Part shown: one piece after another, positions 18,190 through 23,290 of the stretch
How the letters are laid out: every line of letters begins with the position of its first letter
How positions within the stretch are numbered: position 1 is the stretch's first letter
Origin: a virus
DNA length: 25,133 nt
Strand: one strand, 5' to 3'
IMG/VR virus record: IMGVR_UViG_3300043331_000249
Span: 1-25,133 of that record
Position numbers and translations under genes: made by a program
Notes under the pieces: generated by a model
What the model saw: the letters and a program-made list of their open reading frames with translations, nothing else
Database searches by the model: none
What the model was told of the DNA's origin: nothing

Positions 18190-19051
18190 CCTCGAACCGC
18201 ACGTCGTGTCATGGTCCGAGCTGGACGACGGACGCCAATGCCCGCACAAATGGGACCTCGCGTGGCAGGACAGGTGGCGCCAGCCAGACGACGCGGACTC
18301 GCCACCTCCCCTCGCCATGGGCACCCTCGGCCACAAGGTGCTGGAGGCGCACTATCGGGCGCTGATGGACGGAGCCACCCTCAGTCACGCAAGAGACGCT
18401 GGACTGGCGCAGCTCGCCACCTCCCCCCGGAGCCCCTACGCAGACGCGATCGAATGGGTGTACGGCCGGTTTATCGAGCTGTACGGCGCGGACCGGCAGT
18501 GGCGGATCATCGGCGTCGAGGAGCGGATCGAAATCCCGCTGGATGCGCGGTTCCGTCTGAAGACCCGAATCGACCTGCTGGTCGAGGATCGGAGCCGCCA
18601 GAACGCGCTGGTCCTCGTGGACTGGAAGTTCAGCAGCCGCCTGCTAGGCGACCGTGAACTGGCGTTCGATGATCAGTTCGGGTTGTATCAGGCTGCGATG
18701 CGGGACTCAGGGCGGCCGGTCCTATACTGCCTGTACGGGCAGAACCGCGTCCCCCCGAGGGGGAGGTTGCCTTTGGATCCGGAGCAGCCGCTGGATACGT
18801 GGTTCAGCCGGGTGCCCCTATACCGCACCGACGTCGAGATGGACCGGATTATCGATGAGGCGCTGGATGAGTACCACACGCTGTACGACGGGAAAGTGAC
18901 TGGCAGCCTGCCTCGCCGTCCGGACACCGACCGATGCAAGTGGCGGTGCAGGTTCACCGTCCCGTGCCTGCACGGGCGGAAGCACGGACCACAACGCGAG
19001 GTCGAGCTGCTGGAGGCGCACGGCTTCGTCCAGGACCACACAAGGCACTGA
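18179..19051 (+). CDS. Cas4/RecB-like PD-(D/E)XK exonuclease with Cys cluster
   Basis: TTG 18179 is chosen because GGGAGG lies eight bases upstream. The 290-residue product shows a complete PD-(D/E)XK order: C21 (RQCPHKW), H52 (GTLGHKVLEAHYR), D132 (KTRIDLLV), D148 and K150 (LVLVDWKFS), and the QFGLYQ motif at 166-171. Three C-terminal Cys (C253, C257, C263 in CKWRCRFTVPC), with C21, could hold an Fe-S cluster as in Cas4 and AddB-like nucleases. It is likely a DNA exonuclease making ssDNA for recombination or replication. The Sak4-like ATPase and ssDNA-binding-like protein are nearby. Confidence 0.8.
   Translation: MGSDLEPHVVSWSELDDGRQCPHKWDLAWQDRWRQPDDADSPPPLAMGTLGHKVLEAHYRALMDGATLSHARDAGLAQLATSPRSPYADAIEWVYGRFIELYGADRQWRIIGVEERIEIPLDARFRLKTRIDLLVEDRSRQNALVLVDWKFSSRLLGDRELAFDDQFGLYQAAMRDSGRPVLYCLYGQNRVPPRGRLPLDPEQPLDTWFSRVPLYRTDVEMDRIIDEALDEYHTLYDGKVTGSLPRRPDTDRCKWRCRFTVPCLHGRKHGPQREVELLEAHGFVQDHTRH
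18300..18310 (-). repeat. 11-mer repeat GGGAGGTGGCG, copy 9
   Basis: The plus strand CGCCACCTCCC is read as SPPP in the nuclease gene. Confidence 0.72.
18415..18425 (-). repeat. 11-mer repeat GGGAGGTGGCG, copy 10
   Basis: The plus strand CGCCACCTCCC is read as LATSP in the nuclease gene, in a different frame from copy 9, only 115 bases away. Confidence 0.72.
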
Positions 19052-19075
19052 CCGGCGTGCAGCCCCCGTTCGGGA

Positions 19076-19105
19076 TTGACAATCGCCCAGTCCGCGTGGT
19101 ACGAT
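19076..19105 (+). promoter_or_regulatory. Promoter for the 19139 gene
   Basis: TTGACA (19076-19081), 18-base spacer, TACGAT (19100-19105), preceded by TGG. Confidence 0.82.
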
Positions 19106-19138
19106 AGGTCATCGCCGACCCCCGCCTAGGAGGCGCAA

Positions 19139-19381
19139 ATGGATCAGCCCGTCTGCGGTCAGACACCCAAGCGCGAGCTGATGATCGTCGTCCAGCTCAC
19201 CGTCGCCGACTACCGCGACGAACCACCCACCGAACGCGACATCCGCAACTACATCGACACCAGCCTGACCGAGTGCGAGTACCACGAGAGCGACTGGCAC
19301 GTGCACGGCGCCAGAGTCACAGGGTGGGGACCTCAGGGCAGCACCCGCACCGTGACCGACATCAGCACCGAGGCCGTCTGA
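19139..19381 (+). CDS. Hypothetical protein, 80 residues
   Basis: ATG 19139 follows AGGAGGCGC. The product has a polar start (MDQPVCGQTPKRELMIVVQL), a helix (ERDIRNYIDTSLTECEYHES) and a strand-rich end (DWHVHGARVTGWGPQ). The size and alpha-beta plan would suit a small regulator, but no family is recognised. It is a single-gene unit. Confidence 0.65.
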   Translation: MDQPVCGQTPKRELMIVVQLTVADYRDEPPTERDIRNYIDTSLTECEYHESDWHVHGARVTGWGPQGSTRTVTDISTEAV

Positions 19382-19394
19382 CGCCGGTTCCCGA

Positions 19395-19424
19395 TTGACA
19401 GCCGACCCCCGCCCGTGGTACAAT
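19395..19424 (+). promoter_or_regulatory. Promoter for the Sak4-like gene
   Basis: TTGACA (19395-19400), 18-base spacer, TACAAT (19419-19424), preceded by TGG. Confidence 0.88.
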
Positions 19425-19432
19425 GAGGGTGG

Positions 19433-19463
19433 CTCGCGCTGGCCTCATAAGCCAGAGGGCGAG
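19433..19463 (+). ncRNA. tRNA-Met anticodon-arm-like leader element
   Basis: A CTGGC/GCCAG stem (19439-19443 with 19451-19455) holds the 7-base loop CTCATAA, the anticodon loop of CAU tRNAs. A second stem, CTCGC/GCGAG (19433-19437 with 19459-19463), encloses it. The block resembles the D-arm to variable-loop part of an initiator tRNA, but acceptor and T arms are absent. Confidence 0.5.
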
Positions 19464-19481
19464 TTAGGGGACGGCAATCTC

Positions 19482-19522
19482 CCGGCAGGCCCCCGTCCGT
19501 GTCTTGCCGGACCGGACGGGGG
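19482..19522 (+). promoter_or_regulatory. Two crossing stems, attenuator- or pseudoknot-like
   Basis: Stem A pairs CCGGCAGG (19482-19489) with CTTGCCGG (19503-19510), one G-U pair. Stem B pairs CCCCCGTCCG (19490-19499) with CGGACGGGGG (19513-19522). The stems cross, so they form an H-type pseudoknot or compete. They lie upstream of the RBS at 19545. Confidence 0.5.
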
Positions 19523-19556
19523 TGCTGTTGTTCCAGAACCCCACGAGGAGGCGCAG

Positions 19557-20480
19557 TTGGCACGCACGAGGAAGCCACTGAAGGAAGCCCGAGAGCCATG
19601 CCGGGTCACCTACTACGGCCCGAACGGCAGCGGGAAGACAACCGCCGCAGCTCACATGGCCCACCTAGGGGAGGTGGCGGTGGTCGCGGCGGAGCCGGGA
19701 TTCCGCAGCCAGCGACTGGCGACCCTCGGGATCCCCGTCGACAACCTCCAGCTCGCGCTGGCGACCTACGACCCCACCGTCCCCGACGTCACCGCCAACA
19801 ACCTCGACACGCTGTTCATGGACATGAGGCAGGAATATCAGGAGAGCCGGACGACCGCCCCCGTGGGCCTCCTGCTCGACACCGTAACCGAGGTTCAGGC
19901 GCTGACGACCGACGAGGTTCGGATCGAGGAGCTAGCCCGAGCCAAGCGACAGAACAGCAGCTACGACGAGAGCGACTGGTTTGTCGACGTCGGATGGCAC
20001 GGGATCGTCGTCACCCGGGTGAACCGGCTGTTGAGGCAGTTCCGGGACCTGCCGTGCCACTGGGCGCTCGTCTGCCAAGAGGAACACCGCGAGCCGTTCC
20101 GTGGCAAGGGCAGCAGGAGCGTCGGACCGGCAGTCAGCCCCGGAGTCCAACAGGCCGTCATGGGGTACTCGGACTTCGTGATCGAGCTGGAGACGCTGGA
20201 CAACCCCGACGACTCCAAGAACCCATGGAGGATCGGTTGGACGGTCCCCCACGGCAGCCCCACCCACAAGGCCAAGGACCGAGACGGGGTGTTGCCCGCG
20301 CGGATGGCGTTCCCCACCTTCACCCGGGTGATGTCGTACTACACTGGGGAGCTGACCGCCGCAACCGACGACCTCCAGAGGGAGCTGGATGACCTGATCG
20401 CATCGGGCGACCTGGCCCCAGCCGACACCCGACCCCGCAGGGTGAGGGCCAGCGAACTCGCCGCAGCCAAGACGCGATGA
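19557..20480 (+). CDS. Sak4-like RecA-fold ATPase (putative recombinase)
   Basis: TTG 19557 is chosen because GAGGAGGCGC precedes it; the open frame extends upstream across the promoter. The 307-residue product has Walker A GPNGSGKTT at 21-29, a RecA-like core, and Walker B APVGLLLDTV with D108. Later landmarks are ELARAKRQNSSYDESDW and LVCQEEHREPFRGK. This matches AAA_24/Sak4-type phage ATPases that help single-strand annealing or strand exchange. A Cas4-like nuclease upstream and a DUF669-like protein downstream form the expected recombination group. Expression follows a long leader with tRNA-like and crossing stems. One 11-mer lies inside. Confidence 0.78.
   Translation: MARTRKPLKEAREPCRVTYYGPNGSGKTTAAAHMAHLGEVAVVAAEPGFRSQRLATLGIPVDNLQLALATYDPTVPDVTANNLDTLFMDMRQEYQESRTTAPVGLLLDTVTEVQALTTDEVRIEELARAKRQNSSYDESDWFVDVGWHGIVVTRVNRLLRQFRDLPCHWALVCQEEHREPFRGKGSRSVGPAVSPGVQQAVMGYSDFVIELETLDNPDDSKNPWRIGWTVPHGSPTHKAKDRDGVLPARMAFPTFTRVMSYYTGELTAATDDLQRELDDLIASGDLAPADTRPRRVRASELAAAKTR
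19669..19679 (+). repeat. 11-mer repeat GGGAGGTGGCG, copy 11
   Basis: Read as GEVAV in the Sak4-like gene. Confidence 0.72.
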
Positions 20481-20499
20481 GCTGCCCGCCTGTTCCGAC

Positions 20500-20528
20500 T
20501 TGACACCGCCGGACCGGGATGGTATGAT
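20500..20528 (+). promoter_or_regulatory. Promoter for the 20643 gene
   Basis: TTGACA (20500-20505), 17-base spacer, TATGAT (20523-20528), preceded by TGG. Confidence 0.85.
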
Positions 20529-20546
20529 GGTGCTGGCCCTGGATCG

Positions 20547-20615
20547 TGGTCGCCCCCCACGTCGCCGTCAAAGACCAGGATAAGACGGCGACAGTGCGCG
20601 GGGTGAGACGCACCC
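20547..20615 (+). ncRNA. Structured leader with possible pseudoknot
   Basis: GTCGCCGTC (20561-20569) pairs with GACGGCGAC (20584-20592). GACCA in its loop (20573-20577) is complementary to TGGTC upstream (20547-20551). A second hairpin, GGGTG/CACCC (20601-20605 with 20611-20615), precedes the RBS. Confidence 0.45.
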
Positions 20616-20642
20616 TGTCAATGCCCTAGGAGGGGAAGCACG

Positions 20643-21098
20643 ATGGCCAAGCTGGACAGTGCGACGCAGGAGCAGGTCGAGGAGGCCGCTGCCTGGGGTG
20701 ACGAGCCGATCGGCAGGCTCCTGCCGGAAGGATGGTACGTCGCCAGCCTCATGGAGGTCAACGACCTCGGAGGCGAGACCGGACGGTGGGACTGGGTCTT
20801 CACCGCGCTCCGCGACTACGACATGAAGACGGGCGAGATCGGCTCGCCACGCGCCGGACGCGCCTGGTGGACCACCACCACCACCCCCGAGTCGATCGGC
20901 AAGCTCAAGTCGACGTTCGCCGCGTTCGACGCGACGGTCAACACCGACACCGACGAGCTGCTGGACGAGGAGATCCTGATCTACCTCGACCAGCACATCA
21001 GCAACAAGGGGAAGAAGAAGGGCGAGATGGTGAACGGCACGAGCGCGATCAAGGCGCTCCCCAACGCCACCGCCAGGACCGCCGGACCGCGCATCTAG
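20643..21098 (+). CDS. DUF669-like putative ssDNA-binding protein
   Basis: ATG 20643 follows AGGAGGGG. The 151-residue product (landmarks LLPEGWYVASLMEVND, TGRWDWVFTALRDYD, RAWWTTTTTPESIGKLKS, LDEEILIYLDQHISNKGKKK) follows the DUF669 pattern: a 'PeGwY.a' strand, an OB-like core, then a helix before a later strand with Asp/Glu and Lys-rich loop. DUF669 proteins often accompany phage recombinases and nucleases, so ssDNA binding is plausible. The neighbours support this. A weaker alternative is an unrelated OB-fold protein. Confidence 0.6.
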   Translation: MAKLDSATQEQVEEAAAWGDEPIGRLLPEGWYVASLMEVNDLGGETGRWDWVFTALRDYDMKTGEIGSPRAGRAWWTTTTTPESIGKLKSTFAAFDATVNTDTDELLDEEILIYLDQHISNKGKKKGEMVNGTSAIKALPNATARTAGPRI

Positions 21099-21108
21099 GT
21101 CGGCACCA

Positions 21109-21152
21109 GGACCCTGCCCCCCCAGCCTCCCTGCGGTTGGGGGGGCAGGTCC
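21109..21152 (+). terminator. Strong hairpin after the 20643 gene
   Basis: Positions 21109-21124 pair with 21138-21152 (15 pairs, one bulged C, G/C-rich), followed by GTTTGAGG. The RBS for the next gene follows at once, so read-through is probable. Confidence 0.65.
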
Positions 21153-21169
21153 GTTTGAGGAGGCGCATC

Positions 21170-21499
21170 GTGGGCGAGCTTGGAAGACGAATGACCATGG
21201 CGGCGCGCGTGGTCAATCAAGGACCGACGATCGCGGGACGAGACGAGTGGCCCAGGTCCCGCTGGTGGTGGTGGAGGTGGGGATACACAGCAAAGGCGCT
21301 GTGGTGCTGCCTAACCGATCGATACCACGACACCATGTCGATCGACAGGCAGTACGGACGGCACGAGCACGTCCTCGTCGCCATGTTCGACTACCACGAG
21401 AGCCACACGATCGACGGCGTTATGCGGTCGTGGGCCGAGGTGCAGGTCGCGGTAGGGCGACGCAACTGGCATCTCCACGTCGATACGAGCGGAGACTGA
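21170..21499 (+). CDS. Hypothetical protein with a Trp-rich stretch
   Basis: GTG 21170 follows GAGGAGGCGCATC; ATG 21191 is an alternative start in the same frame. The 109-residue product has RSRWWWWRWGYTAKALWCC near residues 29-47, then a beta-rich region (EHVLVAMFDYHESHTIDGVM, EVQVAVGRRNWHLHV). It lacks a signal peptide. The run of Trp and Arg is unusual and could be a membrane-active or nucleic-acid-binding part. It shares a transcript with the next gene. No family is recognised. Confidence 0.62.
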   Translation: MGELGRRMTMAARVVNQGPTIAGRDEWPRSRWWWWRWGYTAKALWCCLTDRYHDTMSIDRQYGRHEHVLVAMFDYHESHTIDGVMRSWAEVQVAVGRRNWHLHVDTSGD

Positions 21500-21501
21500 C
21501 C

Positions 21502-21849
21502 GTGGCGAACATCACCGAAGCGACGATGGTCGACAACGACCTGACCTTCGATTCGAACGGGCAGGTCAAGACAGAGACAGGGCAGGATGCGATCTGGTGC
21601 GGTTGTGGTCGGGTGTGGACTGCCGCTCGTGAGGCGCACTGTGCGGGGTGCCATCTGCACTTCAGCTCGGACAGCGCGTTCGATGCCCACCGCAACCCGG
21701 CGCCTCGGCTGGGGCCATACGACGAGGCTGTATTGTGTAAGTCAGAGACCGAGCTGCGGGAGTCTGGTCGGCTAGTCGAGAAGGCCAGCCGGTTTGGCCG
21801 GCTGTGGGCGCGGCCTGGCTCGTGGGGCGGCCCAGAGCTGCGCCCGTAG
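21502..21849 (+). CDS. FDXHR-type zinc-binding protein
   Basis: GTG 21502 lies three bases after the upstream stop. The 115-residue product contains the FDXHR hallmark: IWCGCGRVWTAAREAHCAGC (C33, C35, C47, C50) followed by FSSDSAFDAHR, with F60, D61, H63 and R64. Such putative zinc-binding proteins are widespread in actinophages and plasmids; their function is unknown. The rest is polar, with a C-terminal basic part (FGRLWARPGSWGG). It is the last gene before a very GC-rich structured gap. Confidence 0.75.
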   Translation: MANITEATMVDNDLTFDSNGQVKTETGQDAIWCGCGRVWTAAREAHCAGCHLHFSSDSAFDAHRNPAPRLGPYDEAVLCKSETELRESGRLVEKASRFGRLWARPGSWGGPELRP

Positions 21850-21965
21850 CGGCCCCCGCGCGCCTACGGGGCGGGCCTCCGAGGCCCGCAGATAACCGCC
21901 GCCGTAGCGCGCGGCGCCGGGCGCCGGGGGCTCCGCCGCCGGGAACCCCCCGCCCCCCCGGCTGT
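21850..21965 (+). other. Extremely GC-rich structured gap
   Basis: It has no gene. A stem GCGGGCCT/AGGCCCGC (21871-21878 with 21882-21889) lies within an outer partial pairing of CGCGCGCCTACGG with CCGTAGCGCGCG. Further GGCGCC-rich repeats follow. It may be a terminator complex or a folded RNA. Confidence 0.45.
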
Positions 21966-21968
21966 GGA

Positions 21969-21998
21969 TTGACACAGCACCCTCGAGCATGGTAAACT
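21969..21998 (+). promoter_or_regulatory. Promoter for the 22028 operon
   Basis: TTGACA (21969-21974), 18-base spacer, TAAACT (21993-21998), preceded by TGG. Confidence 0.8.
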
Positions 21999-22027
21999 GG
22001 GGATATCGAGATGGACGAGGAGGCGCC

Positions 22028-22204
22028 ATGGTGGACTGGGCATCAGCCCGCGACAGGGCAGCCGACATCCGCGACCAGGCCAGACTGGACGGCAAGCTAG
22101 CCAAACACCCCACCACGCTCGGGCTGGATAACCTGAAGGTGGTCCTGCTCCCCGACGAGACGGGCGAGATCACCGACCAATACCCCCCGGAGGACCGTGC
22201 GTGA
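22028..22204 (+). CDS. Hypothetical small protein, 58 residues
   Basis: ATG 22028 follows GAGGAGGCGCC. The product (MVDWASARDRAADIRDQARL, then LDNLKVVLLPDETGEITDQY) is acidic and mixed alpha-beta, with no Cys or membrane part. The stop overlaps the next start as GTGA, which supports both genes. No function is recognised. Confidence 0.62.
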   Translation: MVDWASARDRAADIRDQARLDGKLAKHPTTLGLDNLKVVLLPDETGEITDQYPPEDRA

Positions 22205-22368
22205 CCGACAAAGCGGCCAACATAGCCCAGGGTCGGTATTGGTATCGGACCAGGAAGGCCCGCCGATACTGGACTCAGCGATGGGTCCCCGACCCCAACC
22301 ACCCGTACGGCGGATACTGGGACAAGCGATATCGAGGCCCCAACCCCAACCCCCCGGAAGCGAGGTGA
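22201..22368 (+). CDS. Small basic aromatic-rich protein, 55 residues
   Basis: GTG 22201 has GGAGG seven bases upstream (22189-22193) and overlaps the previous stop as GTGA. The product (landmarks RYWYRTRKARRYWTQRW and GGYWDKRYRGPNPNPP) is rich in Tyr, Trp and Arg, strongly basic, with a Pro-rich tail. Such composition suits nucleic-acid binding, but no family is recognised. Confidence 0.58.
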   Translation: MTDKAANIAQGRYWYRTRKARRYWTQRWVPDPNHPYGGYWDKRYRGPNPNPPEAR

Positions 22369-22371
22369 TCG

Positions 22372-22566
22372 ATGCACCGAGACGACGAGCGCCCCTCCCC
22401 CATCTCACGGCACATGCGGTACGGCAGGGGGAGGGGCATCGTCGTATCGGCGCTGACGATCATCCCCCCGGTTAACGGCGGCGCGCTCCATGAGCAAGCA
22501 CTGGCCTTAGGTCGGCCTAACCCCCCCGATGCTGGTTGCCACTTGACACGAGGGCATCCAGCATGA
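22372..22566 (+). CDS. Possible small protein, 64 residues (doubtful)
   Basis: ATG 22372 lies three bases after the previous stop with GCGAGG seven bases upstream. The frame runs into the next promoter and stops at the TGA of its extended -10 (22564-22566). The product (MHRDDERPSPISRHMRYGRG, then GIVVSALTIIPPVNGG) has weakly protein-like composition. If it is real, the gene and promoter overlap by about 24 bases. An untranslated gap is the alternative. Confidence 0.35.
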   Translation: MHRDDERPSPISRHMRYGRGRGIVVSALTIIPPVNGGALHEQALALGRPNPPDAGCHLTRGHPA

Positions 22567-22572
22567 TACAAT
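22543..22572 (+). promoter_or_regulatory. Promoter for the 22619 gene
   Basis: TTGACA (22543-22548), 18-base spacer, TACAAT (22567-22572), preceded by TGA. Confidence 0.85.
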
Positions 22573-22580
22573 AACGGGGT

Positions 22581-22603
22581 GGTCGGGGGACGGTCCCCCG
22601 ACC
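22581..22603 (+). promoter_or_regulatory. 5'-terminal leader hairpin
   Basis: GGTCGGGGGA (22581-22590) pairs with TCCCCCGACC (22594-22603). It starts eight bases after the -10 and abuts the RBS, so the mRNA would begin with a tight stem. Confidence 0.6.
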
Positions 22604-22618
22604 CGAGGAGGAGGCGCC

Positions 22619-22930
22619 GTGATCAAATCACTCGCCGTCGCAGCCGCCCTGGTTGCGACTCTCGGCACCGTCGCCGATTCATGCTCTCTGGATGGGGGGG
22701 GCGACCGCAGCACCGAACGGAAGTCGCCCCCCGTCTGCCCACCGGACTTCGACCTCCGGCGGATCAGCAACCGGGAGTTCGTCTGCACCGTCGACGGCAC
22801 ACCCAACATCCCCGTCTCGGCGCGGTGCCCGCGCGGATGGACCATCCGGTCCGTCTCGGAGCAGCGGATCCGACCCCCCGATCGGCGGGCATTCACCACC
22901 GCCGTGAGGTGGCGCTGCCTGGATCTCTAG
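22619..22930 (+). CDS. Exported Cys-rich protein with a duplicated motif
   Basis: GTG 22619 follows GAGGAGGAGGCGCC. The 103-residue product has an N-terminal signal-like segment (MIKSLAVAAALVATLGTVAD) followed by C22; the site VADSC is a poor lipobox. The mature part has C40, C56, C70 and C100 and two similar units spaced 30 residues apart: CPPDFDLRRIS at 40-50 and CPRGWTIRSVS at 70-80. Disulfides within or between units are likely. An envelope-located role, such as superinfection exclusion, is conceivable. No family is recognised. Confidence 0.65.
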   Translation: MIKSLAVAAALVATLGTVADSCSLDGGGDRSTERKSPPVCPPDFDLRRISNREFVCTVDGTPNIPVSARCPRGWTIRSVSEQRIRPPDRRAFTTAVRWRCLDL

Positions 22931-22947
22931 GGGCGTCTAGCTCGATC

Positions 22948-22977
22948 GGCCACCCGACTCTACGGGGGAGGGTGGCC
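22948..22977 (+). terminator. Hairpin after the 22619 gene
   Basis: GGCCACCC (22948-22955) pairs with GGGTGGCC (22970-22977). There is no T tract. Of the gene-free 22931-23203, the rest holds an ACTTAA/TTAAGT palindrome, a promoter and a leader hairpin. Confidence 0.5.
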
Positions 22978-22995
22978 GCCCACTATCCCGCGATC

Positions 22996-23013
22996 ACTTA
23001 AGCCCCGTTAAGT
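22996..23013. promoter_or_regulatory. AT-containing palindrome upstream of a promoter
   Basis: ACTTAA and TTAAGT flank GCCCCG, about 43 bases before the -35 at 23057. TTAA is rare here, so an operator is possible. Confidence 0.3.
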
Positions 23014-23056
23014 CCGGGGTGTCCCCGCTGTCCGACGCTGCGCGGCCTGTTGGCCC

Positions 23057-23085
23057 TTGACGGCCAGGTCGCCCCATGGTAGACT
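23057..23085 (+). promoter_or_regulatory. Promoter for the 23204-23287 operon
   Basis: TTGACG (23057-23062), 17-base spacer, TAGACT (23080-23085), preceded by TGG. Confidence 0.75.
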
Positions 23086-23142
23086 GGGGCTTTGGCGCCG
23101 GTCCTCTCCCGGCTTGCCGCATCCACCCCCCGGATATAGCAA

Positions 23143-23177
23143 AGGGGACCGGGGGGCTTCTGGAACCCCGGTCCCCT
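23143..23177 (+). promoter_or_regulatory. Strong leader hairpin
   Basis: AGGGGACCGGGG (23143-23154) pairs with CCCCGGTCCCCT (23166-23177), 12 perfect pairs, 11-base loop. It lies between the promoter and the RBS at 23189 and could act as an attenuator or stabiliser. Confidence 0.6.
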
Positions 23178-23203
23178 CTGCCAGATGCGAGGAGGCGCTC
23201 GCA

Positions 23204-23290
23204 ATGGACCCGGACAGGCGATCCATATACGCAGTGTATCACGGGCGTTATCGGCCCGTCAAGCTCGAAGATGCACGGAGCCCAGAGTGA
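23204..23290 (+). CDS. Leader-like 28-residue protein
   Basis: ATG 23204 follows GAGGAGGCGCTC. The product is MDPDRRSIYAVYHGRY followed by RPVKLEDARSPE. Its stop overlaps the GTG of the primase-helicase gene (GTGA), so it may serve translation coupling or be a small protein. Evidence: good RBS and overlap; no family. Confidence 0.5.
   Translation: MDPDRRSIYAVYHGRYRPVKLEDARSPE

Noticed and set aside
19419-19490. A complete tRNA-Met/Ile (CAU) gene
   Set aside because: Only an anticodon-like arm and one extra stem are present; there are no matching acceptor and T arms and no TTC loop.
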